Both the position numbers and the translations under genes were made by a program. The notes under the pieces were generated by a model. The model worked only from the letters and a program-made list of their open reading frames with translations. It made no database searches and was not told where the DNA came from. From the NCBI RefSeq assembly GCF_030272615.1, contig NC_081405.1, positions 310,697,235 to 310,761,234 on the forward strand: a stretch of 64,000 bases of DNA, in the 5' to 3' direction. The DNA is from Cryptomeria japonica. Taxonomy: Eukaryota > Streptophyta > Pinopsida > Cupressales > Cupressaceae. Below are positions 1-8,742 of the stretch, piece by piece. The stretch's first letter is position 1; every line of letters starts with the position of its first letter.

Positions 1-1322
1 TCCATCCTCTACTGCCATACTCCCGCTACCCTCACTCCCAATGGCTCCTAAGGATCCACACTCCCCTCTCTATCATTGTCGAACTCCTATAGGTGCCCTG
101 CTGCTACTAGCACCAGGATCACCTCCTATCTGCCTAGAAAGATCACCTTTCAATCCTTGTACCTTCCCTGCTCCCTGTACCTTTGCTAGTGCATCCTCCT
201 CAACCTCATCTATAAGAGGCGCATGCTCTCTTGGATCTGTAAATTGAAGGAATGGATGTCTCTGAAACCAATCTTTGTACTAGGGCAATACCCTTGCATC
301 TACCACATCCTCTAGGTACTCCCATCTCTACGGCTATAAACCCACTAACTCCTGCATGCTCAAGGAATATGAGAGCCTAGGTTCCCATCCTCGTCTCTCT
401 CCTCATCCCCATATCTAGCATACATTGTAAACTCTTGGGATATACTATGTGGTCTCCCATACTACCTCAAAACCCTAGATACCATAAACCACTTGATAAT
501 CATAGTTAGTTTATTGATGAGAGGTCTAGTCATGAACATATCTCTTTGTTGTACCATCCAATCATCCCATTGTTGTAGACCTCTATATGGTCTCTATACC
601 ACAGTGATCAAGTCATCTAACTGCCTCCTCCAAAAATCAGTCTTGACCAGGTGGGGTTGTGTGATATAACTAGGGTAACAACATACGATAGGTTGATGTG
701 CCTCTCTAGAATCATCCACAATAGGTCTGCAAACTAGGATATGCTCCCATGCCCATATCTAAAAAACTAGGACACCTACTACCACACTCATCCTCTCTCG
801 ATAAATAATCTCATGCATCTCATGGTACATGTGGGCGAGTAAGAATGAACCCCGCCCTAATCTAACTGGATGAGTTAGCAATCTCTCTAGCATCCTACAC
901 CAACCACATAGAAATCCTTGTTGTCCTCTATCAAGCATCATGAAATAACCAATCATGCCAGCCCAAACACATGCAAGAGGGTACTCTACACCATACCTTC
1001 TCATCAAATCATCCCAAGTGATCGCATAATCAAGGATAGTATCATCATGGAACATACGTCTAAGAGCCACAATGCCTGATCGTGGAGTAGAATCATAATC
1101 AGCCTTATCTCCAGCAAATGGAATCCTTAATATCTTGTAAATGTCCTTAGGTGTGATAGTCATCTCTCCAATAGCCAAATGAAAAGTGTTATGCTCAAAA
1201 TGAAAATGCTCAACCAATGCGGTCAACATATCATGATTCACATAGATATCGGGCATCCATAACAAATATCCAAATCCACACAACCCTATATGGCCTCTCT
1301 TTGCATCTGATAAATCATGCAC
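1..1322 (-). pseudogene. Plant mobile domain (PMD, MAIN/MAIL1-like) pseudogene, antisense within an LTR element
   Basis: The open part (1322 down to 759) contains HLAIGEMTITPKDIYKILRI, matching the conserved 'hlp.GEmtitl.Dv..lL.lp' block of the plant mobile domain, with further PMD-like motifs (VEYPLACVWAGMIGYFML-like region, WCRMLERLL). Translation continues in the same frame past a TAG at about 756, giving WAWEHILVC (the typical PMD W-A-x-E-H-I block), then past a TAG near 594 and another near 455. Coding-like sequence persists to the left edge, ending in a low-complexity acidic/Gly-Ser tail. PMD proteins are plant nuclear proteins found both as host silencing factors and as cargo of Ty3/gypsy and MULE elements. 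Here the domain is antisense to the surrounding + strand LTR element and is dead because of the stop codons. Family assignment is fairly sure; a transposon-carried origin is inferred from position. Confidence 0.7.
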
Positions 1323-2010
1323 TAATCACATCATCGGCAGATATGTACACTGAAATAGAATATCTAGCAACTGAATCTATAAAATCGAAGACACACAAAT
1401 TGTCAGTACATGATCAAATTTGCGTTAAGAATGTATTAAACATGCTAAAGAATCCAAATTTACAACATTCAAAATCAAAAATTATTGTTTAAACCTTCAA
1501 ACATACTTGTTGTTTTCCATACGAGTTACCATAGACAAGCACCAACTCGTACGAGAAAACACTACGACCAGCATGAGAAAATACTCTCATACAACAAACA
1601 ATATCATGTTGCACGACTAAATGGTCTCTTAAGAACATTCTCATACGAAACAAGGGTAAATACCAAACAAAAAACCCTACATTCCCATACGATAAAACAA
1701 CAAATTCCAGAAAGTTGTACGATAAAGTGTATAACACCAAATGATAAAACGACACATTCCAAGTTTAAATGAAATTCAAAATGCAAAATTCAACAAAATT
1801 TCAAAAAATGAGAAATTCAAAAGGCTAAAGATCGATCACTTACTGCTAGGCCATAGTTCTGTGGTCGATTATGTCATCTCTGGCACTTGAATCAATGCTC
1901 TTGAATCGGAATTGCCATTTTTCTTCGCAAGAGGTTTTTCCAATTTTTCACTTTGAGAGGTAAAAATGAATTGACAGACACATTGAACCCCTTATATAGC
2001 CCAAACCCTA
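1323..2010 (-). promoter_or_regulatory. Candidate antisense promoter and 5' exon/intron of the PMD gene
   Basis: Read on the minus strand, a TATA-like CTATATAAG lies at 2000-1991. Some 60-80 bp downstream there is an ATG-bearing stretch, followed by a strong plant 5' splice site (GCA|GTAAGTG, with the intron starting at 1843). T-rich sequence ending in TTTTATAG or TATTTCAG lies at about 1350-1390, just before the PMD frame, and could supply the acceptor. This is a proposed gene start only: the upstream exon is not open for long and no transcript evidence was available. No other gene is visible in this stretch; small open frames on both strands at 1.2-1.8 kb have no family features. Confidence 0.35.
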
Positions 2011-2604
2011 ATTTTCAAACTTTCTCCGATGGACATAAAATTTGTACCCTTGACTAAATCAACTATCCTGGGTCCATTTTTAGCATCAAAATCAAAATGT
2101 GACGTCAATTTTCTAGTCAAAATTTCACATCGTTGGCCACTTAGCAATTTCATCCTCAAGTCAATTTTCGAATCATTTTGCGCTCAATTCAACTCCAATC
2201 TCAAATTAATTCTTACATCAATCTTGGTGCTCAAAATTATCATGGCTAAATATTTTTATCTTTTCAAAATTGCCTATACTCATTGTACCCTCGCTATCTT
2301 TTGATTTCGCTCCCAAGGGGGCATACTCATTACATCTTTTTGGCGATTATCTTTATTTCGAAGTTGAGAAATTTTTCAAATCTTCATCTAAGTCAAGCAG
2401 AGATCTTTTCAGTCAAATAAAATCAATTAAACCTTGTTACTAGGGGCATCTTAACTAAATCACATCATATTAAGTTGAGATTCTTGAATGTCAAATAAAG
2501 CAATCTCTAGGGGCATATTAATTTTGTGTCCTTATCTAAATCAATATTCAAATCGATGTTCAGTTCCATCACATAAAATCAAGCTGGACATTCTCTCTTT
2601 CTAG
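2011..2604. other. Element A 3' untranslated-like region, no gene seen
   Basis: AT-rich sequence without a recognisable product. The 91-codon frame at 2029-2304 has no family features. Repeated short motifs of the form AGGGGGCATA / TAGGGGCAT (about 2315, 2445 and 2505) resemble the 3' untranslated regions of Tat-like gypsy elements. This is a visual impression rather than an alignment. Confidence 0.35.
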
Positions 2605-2850
2605 TCAATTCTTGTTCAATCAAGTTAGGAATCGGTTCGCTTCACTCATTCGATTCTTGTTCAATCAAGTTTGGAATCGGTTCTCTCACTTTGTTAAGTC
2701 GATTCTTGTCCAATCAAGTTCCGAATCAGTTCGCTTTGCTCAGTCGATTCTTGTTCAATCAAGTTTGAAATCAGTTTTATCTCTTGCTTAGTCGATTCTT
2801 GTTCAATCAAGTTCGGAATTGGTTTTGTTTCTTCACTCAATCTAGTTCAA
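2605..2850 (+). repeat. Degenerate minisatellite, about 45-49 bp period
   Basis: A core TCGATTCTTGTTCAATCAAG begins at about 2605, 2650, 2699, 2744 and 2792, giving spacings of 45, 49, 45 and 48 bp. Each core is followed by a variable GGAATCGGTTC-type segment. Fainter relatives continue to about 3050. It lies just upstream of the polypurine tract of element A, a typical place for minisatellites in large gypsy elements. Confidence 0.75.
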
Positions 2851-3110
2851 TTAAGTTCAAGATCGATGCTTGTTTCTTGATCCATCAAGTTCAAGAACAG
2901 TATCTCGCACTTTATCGGTCCTTGTTTAATCAAGTTCATCAAGATCAATATCGCTTTAATTAATTTATTTAGTTTCATCACTTCAAATCAAGATGAACAT
3001 CTCGCTCTTAATCGGTTTGTGATCCATCAAGTTCAGAACTGATATCTATTTGACATCAACTATTCTTTGAACCAATGCATTGCTCGCACATTAATTCAAA
3101 GAGGGGAAAA

Positions 3111-4375
3111 TGCAATACCCTAAAACGGTCACCTAAACCATGGGCCCCTAATCTCGACAATATCACCAAGGTCCTAACCAAAGGCAATTAAATCAACCTT
3201 CAGCACCTAATTAATTAATTGTTCAATCATTAATGTTACATGGAAAATTAATCACTCTATATTAATAAAATATTTTTGTAATTAATTGATCATTCCAAGT
3301 AAATCATTTTAATCAGTTATCCTATTTATTTAATTAAATATCCTATCATATTTAATTAATAAATAAATTTTCCATTTAAATCACAAAGAGATGAATTAAT
3401 TTACAAAAAGAGATTAATCACAAAAAGAGGAATTAATTTACAAAAGAAAAAGTTAAATTAAAAACAAAAGAAAGAGTTAAATAAAAAACAAAAGAAAGAG
3501 TTAAATTAAAAACAAAAGAAAAGAATTAAATTGAGAGAAGAAATCAAACTTAAGATATTTCTTTTTCTAAAATTGAGATAACTTGAGAAATTTAAGAAAA
3601 GTAATTAAATTGAATTAATCATTTTCTCTAAAATTAGAAATCAAAGTTTTCTTGAGGAAAGAGGTTCAGTTGCATTAAAAAAAGCTTTTTCTAAATAAAA
3701 ATCTTGAGCAAATTAAGGAAATGTGCATGCAATCAACTATTTTTATCTTAAATGCATGGAATCAACTAATTTTGCAAACTCAAACTTATAATCTGAATGC
3801 ATTCACTCAAGCTATAATTGGAATCTATCTCAAGATTAACTTAATTTGATCTCTCAATTATTTTAATTAACCTGGATTGTGCTTTTTCTTGCGGAATCTC
3901 AACTGCTTATTGTTAATCGATCTTGACCATTGGTCTCTCTTTTGAGTCTCTATAAATTCAGCCCTTCATCTCTCATTCAAGACACCCTGGAGATTTATTG
4001 TTATTGAGCAGATTTTGCTATGGAGTCATTGAAGATATTGTGCTTTGAGATTATTGCATCTTAGTTTAGCTTGATTGAATTCATCTAGCTTAATATTGCA
4101 TCCATCTAGCTTATCTTGTATACATTTAGCTTAATCTTGTGCTCATATAGATTAAATACTTCGTTTGGATGTATTCTAGTCACTGGTATTGCTTAGACAA
4201 ATCTGAGAGCAAGTCTATACTTGCATCTTTTATGAGTCAATGGGTCGATTTGTAATGGTTTTTATATATTATTATATCTATCTAACCATGCATGCAATGA
4301 CTTAATTAAAGTATTGTGTCTTACATCTTGCAGACTTTATCCACTTTTCACACACACAGAATCAACACCACCACA
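3111..4375 (+). repeat. 3' LTR of element A
   Basis: A 1265-bp segment with TG...CA ends, preceded by a polypurine tract. It contains a TATA box (TATAAATTC, 3951-3959) placed as expected at the U3/R border, followed by a C/T-rich probable transcription start region near 3980. U3 holds A/G-rich tandem units of about 28 bp (3430-3530). No matching 5' LTR lies in the window, so the limits rest on the polypurine tract, the TG/CA ends and the sharp switch to minus-strand element sequence at 4376. Confidence 0.55.
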
Positions 4376-4450
4376 AATGATAAAAAGCCCCCAATTAAGT
4401 TGACTATTTATGTGATAAGGATGAGGAGAAACATGAAGATAAAATAAGTG

Positions 4451-5600
4451 CTAAGGCACTATTTTGATGTCAAGGAAGACAACTAAATCTATTGTAAGAG
4501 AAATTTGTACAATATCATATTTCTTTTGAATAAATTTTTTAAATGCATAACATTTCCTAAAAGAATGTGAATTTGAATCATGAAAAATGCAATATTCAAT
4601 ACCTTTCACAGGTTTAAGATTCTTGTTTTTATTGTGAGGCGAAAAGGAAATGTTCCTATCATATTTCAATCTCCAATAGATTCTTGCAGCTAGTCTTTTA
4701 GGATGATAGATATCGTCTTGACATAAAGGAGAAGAATTAGTAGAAGAAGAAGGCTTATCATCCACAATTCTATTTTTGCCACTGTCGATGCCATCTTCAA
4801 TAGATTTTTGAAAAGAAGGGCAATCATTAGCATGATGGTCATGGGTTTGATGAAATGAACAAAAAGGACATTTTGAAGAAGAAGCATTCTTGCGGGATCT
4901 TTTGATTTGTTGTCTTTTAAGATAATTTTCAAAATTTTGGAGCCTAAGGAGTTCATCCATAGAAAGGGGGGCATCATTTCCTAGGCCTTTTGTAGAAGTT
5001 TGTGTAGGAGGGTTTATAGGGACACGAATTCCTTGCTCAAATTTCCTAATTCTTTGTCCTCTAAAACCTTGTTTTGTTATTATATGAAAGCCACGACTAT
5101 AAGAATGTTGTAATTGACTAAATGGAGGATTAGGATCATGAATTTATTTGAAATCTAATGTGTAAGGGGGAAGAAAAGGATTTGTAGATGAAGAAGGATT
5201 ATCATGTGAAATGACAATCTCCTTTCCTTTACCAAGCTTATCATCTAGAAGCTCATTTTAATTATTTCTATGCAAGGGGAAAGATCATGAATAAAATCCA
5301 TGACATCATCCTCCCTATGTATACTTTGACGTTGAAGATAGGTCTTAGAAGAAGGAGGATCTAAAGATGTAATAATGTTAATGTTTTGATTTCTCCCCCC
5401 TTGCTCAAGGGTATGTGTAGAAGAGGATGGGTCCTACTTTCTAGTGCTTGCACTTGTTTAAAGAGAACATTGGTTAAAGAATTAGGTCTCATCTCATCCA
5501 CATAAGATAACCTAGGAGAGGTACAAGGGTTAGGATGTTTAGGTTTAGGATCTACAAAAGCTTTAAGGTGATTGACATAGGAAATGCATTTTGTTAACAA
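4451..5600 (-). pseudogene. Gag-like zinc-knuckle pseudogene of the outer element
   Basis: Translation of the minus strand gives two zinc-finger-like blocks: CPFCSFHQTHDHHANDC (about residues 32-48 of the frame starting at 4960) and CIFHDSNSHSFRKC (C-x2-H-x5-H-x4-C). The latter matches the zinc motif in the Gag of the inner element. Upstream the coding sense continues through 4960-5270 with a TAA near 5140, shifts frame at about 5235 and again near 5395, and can be followed to about 5600 as Pro/Ser-rich sequence. The usual Retrotrans_gag helical core was not found, so the copy is broken or has lost part of gag. It is presumed to have bound element RNA when intact. The more hydrophobic frame at 5600-5825 is probably not protein. 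Confidence 0.55.
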
Positions 5601-5825
5601 CATCATCATAATGCAACATAAATGATACATGAAAGCTTTGAGATCTAATTGAAAAGGAAATGATTCCAAAATCCTACCAACACAATATGACCAAGTGCTA
5701 TGAATAAAGAGAAGCAAGAGAAAATGAAAGAAACCTTTATCTGACACATGATTGCAGTAAATATATATGAAAAACAATGCAATCATATGTGAAAGAGAAA
5801 GTAAATCCAATTTATTAATTGCCAT

Positions 5826-6286
5826 TGAAAGTCTCTTAATTAAAATCTTAATTTGCTAGAAAAGAAGATCTAAAATTAGGAACTTTGTATGAAAATTAAT
5901 TTAAAATTCGAATATGATGAAATTTGAATTTGTGTTCAATATTAGGAGGTGTTAAAATTAATAAAGTATGCCAATTTTCTGGATTTAAGAAGAAAAATAC
6001 AGTCAATTCCGTCTCCTGAAATTTTGTGAAAAAGCTAGGGACCATGTTGAAAGTGCACCCTGTCCGACCAACTTTTTTTGAAATTTTTCAGGGATGATAG
6101 ATATTATGATTTTCCAAAAAAACATTTGATTTAGAGATGTCTAGAACGATCAAATAAGCATTCAAAGGTAAACAATAAAAGGATTTTTAAAATTAGGGTT
6201 TTGTTGTTTAACCACTAAATTTTTAGAATAAAATGGCATATTTGAATTGCAATTTTGAAATAAAAACTAGATCTGAAACAAGAAAT
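5826..6286 (-). other. Leader of the outer element, distal part, with conserved hairpin
   Basis: Non-coding. On the minus strand, 6110-5990 matches the inner element's leader at 7935-8040: CATCCCTGAAAA, then a run into AAAAAAGTTG, a dyad, and AAATTT..GGGAG. The dyad (6070-6039) keeps the GGAC...GGTCC arms and a central GTGCAC. It sits about 410 bp into the leader, as in the inner element (about 400 bp). The leader is cut at 6286 by insertion of the inner element. Confidence 0.7.
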
Positions 6287-6458
6287 TGTAGCGTCCTAAA
6301 ATTGCGACACTTGCAATTTCAACTGCATTTCGGTCTTCACGATGGTGACGCAACACGAAACCTGAATGGAGACCCCGAAACCTGATTACGACACTAAAAA
6401 CTGCATTTTTTAGCACCCTGGCCTGAACCTCCTTTGCACCCTGCTGTCCCGGGAGGTG

Positions 6459-6547
6459 GGACCAGAGCGCCCAGCGCCCTAGTCCTTCAGGACCAGAGCG
6501 CCCAGCGCCCTGGTCCCCCAAGACCATGGCGCCCAGCGCCCTAGTCC
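6459..6547. repeat. Three tandem palindromic GC-rich units in U3
   Basis: Each 27-nt unit has arms GGACCAG...CTGGTCC (perfect in the middle copy, one or two mismatches in the others) around a GCGCCCAGCGCC core. Spacing is 31 bp. The 3' LTR copies (13085-13111, 13116-13135, 13140-13159) show two units shortened by 7 bp, yet the arms stay complementary. They lie 120-210 bp upstream of the TATA box and could be protein-binding sites or transcript hairpins. Confidence 0.85.
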
Positions 6548-6670
6548 CTGGGCCTATTTTGGGCCCGGTCTCTTATGGGGTCTCGGGTCTTTTTGTTTGC
6601 AAATTGGAAAATAAACTTTCCTGGTCGGCCTAAGGTTGGGAAAATCAGTCTTTTAACCCTAATTGGAAAG

Positions 6671-6680
6671 TATATAAACT
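6671..6680 (+). promoter_or_regulatory. TATA box of inner element 5' LTR
   Basis: TATATAAACT preceded by AATTGGAAAG; the same sequence is at the equivalent place of the 3' LTR (about 13283-13292). It is followed 25-35 bp later by a C/T-rich start-like region and a short tandem CAAGCATT run near 6745. Confidence 0.75.
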
Positions 6681-6936
6681 ACATTTTTCCTCTCTCATTG
6701 AGAGATATACATACATGATGGAAAAAAGCGTGGAAACTATACTCAAGCATTCAAGCATTCAAGCATTCCTTCAAGCAATTGATCATATCAAGTCTCCATT
6801 CAAGGCTAAGTGTTGCATTCAAGACAAGGATTCAACCATTGAAGAGGAGATCACTTACTACATGCTACATACAACATACAACAAACAACAACATTTATAC
6901 CTTCGCACATAAGGATACAAACATCCTTACAACAAG

Positions 6937-7077
6937 GTATTAGTACTTTTTTTACATTACATACATTTACATTTACAGCATTTCTCATTTCTTGGTTAAT
7001 TCCAAAAACCGGGGTTTGACCTAAAGGCAAACCCCTAATCCTTAACCCCCCAATCGTCTTCGCTTTTCTGTGTGTAG
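6937..7077 (+). other. Intron-like segment in LTR (R/U5)
   Basis: Donor ACAACAAG|GTATTAG, a branch-point-like CCTTAAC about 27 nt before the end, a T/C-rich stretch and acceptor CTGTGTGTAG|G. The same arrangement recurs at 13549-13689 (3' LTR, 141 nt), in the outer element (minus strand 14908-14810, 99 nt) and in a third relative at 39053-39238 (186 nt). Conservation of both ends across diverged copies with different lengths supports a real spliceosomal intron in the leader transcript. Splicing itself is not shown. Confidence 0.5.
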
Positions 7078-7563
7078 GTTGTAGGTACGCGGCTGAAATT
7101 GAAGATCTGGAATCCTTGTGCAGAGACGAATATATCCCCCTTCGTTTCGCGGATTTTTCGGAGGACCGTGGCGTCGGGCGCCATCGTCCCATCAACTTTT
7201 GCTCAAATTTGCAGGACAGCGCCGTATCGACATTTTACTACTAATTCCAGGTCCGCAGCTTCATCCTATATCCCTAACTCGGTTTATAAGTGAATCTTTC
7301 TCACTTTCTATGCATGCCTAGCTTAATTCTTCTATCAACATTCTTTACAAAAGAGGGTAGCCTTGCTGTCTTAACCCTTGAAACTCATTTAGAATCCAAT
7401 CTTGCATTGTGTGGGATTGGATCTTGGGGTTTCAACCCCTCTTTTGAATGTAAAGTCTCCCTTAAGTGAAAACCATCAACCCTAGCGACCTCCCTTCTCT
7501 CTCCTCGGAGTTGGAAGAGGGGAGAGCAACTAGGGTTCGATTGCGATTTTCCGCTTTACATTT

Positions 7564-7582
7564 TGGTGAACCCGACGTGAAC
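7564..7582 (+). other. Primer-binding site of inner element
   Basis: TGGTGAACCCGACGTGAAC starts 3 bp after the LTR and begins with the TGG expected from a tRNA CCA end. The outer element has the related TGGTGAATCTGACGTCGTA in the same place. I could not identify the matching tRNA by eye. Confidence 0.7.
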
Positions 7583-8742
7583 ATCCTTTCTGATTTTTCA
7601 TGGTTAGATCTGAAAATTTGATTCCTTGATTACATTTCCATGTTTGATCTTTTGGCAAAATTTTAGAGGTTAATTGCATAAAAACCCTAAAATTTTCTTT
7701 TTAGTAATTGAACTTGTGAAATATTTAATTGTTAATGCTTGTTTCAGATCTGCCCTTCTATTACAAATTATCAATTCATATTTGTTCTTTAGTTTTGAAA
7801 ATTAAGTGGTTAAGTGTCAAAACCCTAATTTTTGAAACCCTCTTGATTCAACCTTTGTCCGACAATTTCACTGATCAAAACATCTCCAAATCGGCTGTAA
7901 CTTTGGATTCCACAATAAAATCACAATATCTTTCATCCCTGAAAATTTGGAAAAAAGTTGCGAGGACCGTGTGCACTCCGAGCGCCATCGTCCCCGACAT
8001 TTTTTCCGAAATTTTGGGAGCTAGATCTTACTGTATTTTTCTGCTAAAATCCAGAATTTTGGCTGATTTTATCAACTATAACACTTTCAAAATTACAGTC
8101 AAAGTTGGTCTTGTGATTGCTTGGTTTAGGGCTTCTAATCATTCAAAAATTGTTGAAATTGAAATTTTGTGTCAAAATTGTGTTCTTACTGTCCTAAATC
8201 TGAAAAGTGTGTTTGCATTCATTTGAAATTTCAGTGCTTTATTCAAATTCTTGCAATTTGTGACTTTTGAAATTAAGTGCTTAATTACAACAACTTTGAT
8301 TTCTGCTTTCAAAATTGAATTTTGCGTGAAATTGAGTCAATTTTTGAATTTCAAAACTTGCATTGCTTTTGGTATTCCCTCTAAAATCATAAAATTCAAA
8401 ATTTCAGTTTCCCTCTCTTTTTCAAAATTCAAATTTTGCATTTTTGGACAATCTTCGTAGGGTTCAATTTTGAGATTGCAACTTTAATTTGACCTATCTA
8501 TAGATCGTAAAATCACTCAATTTTTTCAGATTAGCTCTAAAATCATCATAACTTTCATCCCTACAAATTTCAAAAAAAGTTGCAAGGACCGTGTGCACTC
8601 CGAGCGCCACGGTCCCAGACATTTTTTCCGAAATTTCGGGAGACTGTCGTGATTGCATTTAACAGCTTAAATCTAGAAGATTGGCTGATTTTACTGAAAA
8701 TTGCTACCTCTAAATTCAAAATCTTCTCTCTCTCTCTAGTGC
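7583..8742 (+). other. 5' leader of inner element with two hairpin modules
   Basis: Long A/T-rich untranslated leader. Two copies of a conserved block, about 620 bp apart, run from 'CATCCCT.AAA' through AAAAAAGTTG to a dyad and then ACATTTTTTCCGAAATTT. The dyads are 7964-7993 and 8586-8615; the second has perfect arms GGACCGTG...CACGGTCC. Both contain the palindrome GTGCAC in the loop. Small open frames at 7729-8226 and 8251-8460 lack family features and are not called as genes. A pyrimidine-rich TCTCTCTCTCTCTAG lies immediately before the gag ATG and could act as a splice acceptor. Confidence 0.7.
8586..8615. other. Perfect-stem leader hairpin with palindromic GTGCAC loop
   Basis: Arms of 8 nt, GGACCGTG and CACGGTCC, enclose a 14-nt loop that contains GTGCAC (8593-8598) and GCGC. 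The first leader copy (7964-7993) and the outer element copy (6070-6039, minus strand) keep the outer arms and the GTGCAC. A self-complementary 6-mer in a leader hairpin is the geometry of retroviral dimer-initiation sites; that function is an inference here. Confidence 0.6.

Larger units (their letters stand above)
1..4375 (+). mobile_element. 3' part of an LTR retrotransposon (element A) running off the left edge
   Basis: The unit is defined by a polypurine tract (AAAGAGGGGAAAA, about 3098-3110) directly followed by an LTR that starts TGCAATACCC at 3111 and ends CCACCACA at 4375. Upstream is a 3' untranslated-like zone with a minisatellite and several (T)AGGGGCAT motifs, then an antisense PMD pseudogene. 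No pol sequence is inside the window. Antisense extra genes near the 3' LTR are known from the Tat/Ogre lineage of Ty3/gypsy, so that lineage is the best guess. The sequence after 4375 belongs to another, minus-strand element, so element A appears to have inserted into it; AATGA at 4376-4380 is a candidate target duplication whose partner would lie off-window. Confidence 0.5.
6287..7560 (+). repeat. 5' LTR of inner element
   Basis: 1274 bp, TG...CA. U3 carries three GC-rich palindromic units of 27 nt at a 31-bp period (6459-6485, 6490-6516, 6521-6547). A TATA box (TATATAAACT) is at 6671-6680, with transcription expected to start near 6700. R/U5 holds an intron-like segment (6937-7077) and another GC-rich dyad (7163-7189). 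Its partner at 12913-14172 confirms the limits. Confidence 0.93.

Noticed and set aside
2605-2850. Regularly spaced 20-bp repeats as a CRISPR array
   Set aside because: The repeats are degenerate, the spacers are near-copies of each other, and the context is a plant LTR element. It is a minisatellite.
5600-5825. Hydrophobic minus-strand frame (MAINKLDLLSLSHMIALFFI...) as a small membrane protein
   Set aside because: It lies at the leader/gag border of the outer element, has A/T-rich composition and no conserved start, and the hydrophobicity follows from T-rich codons.
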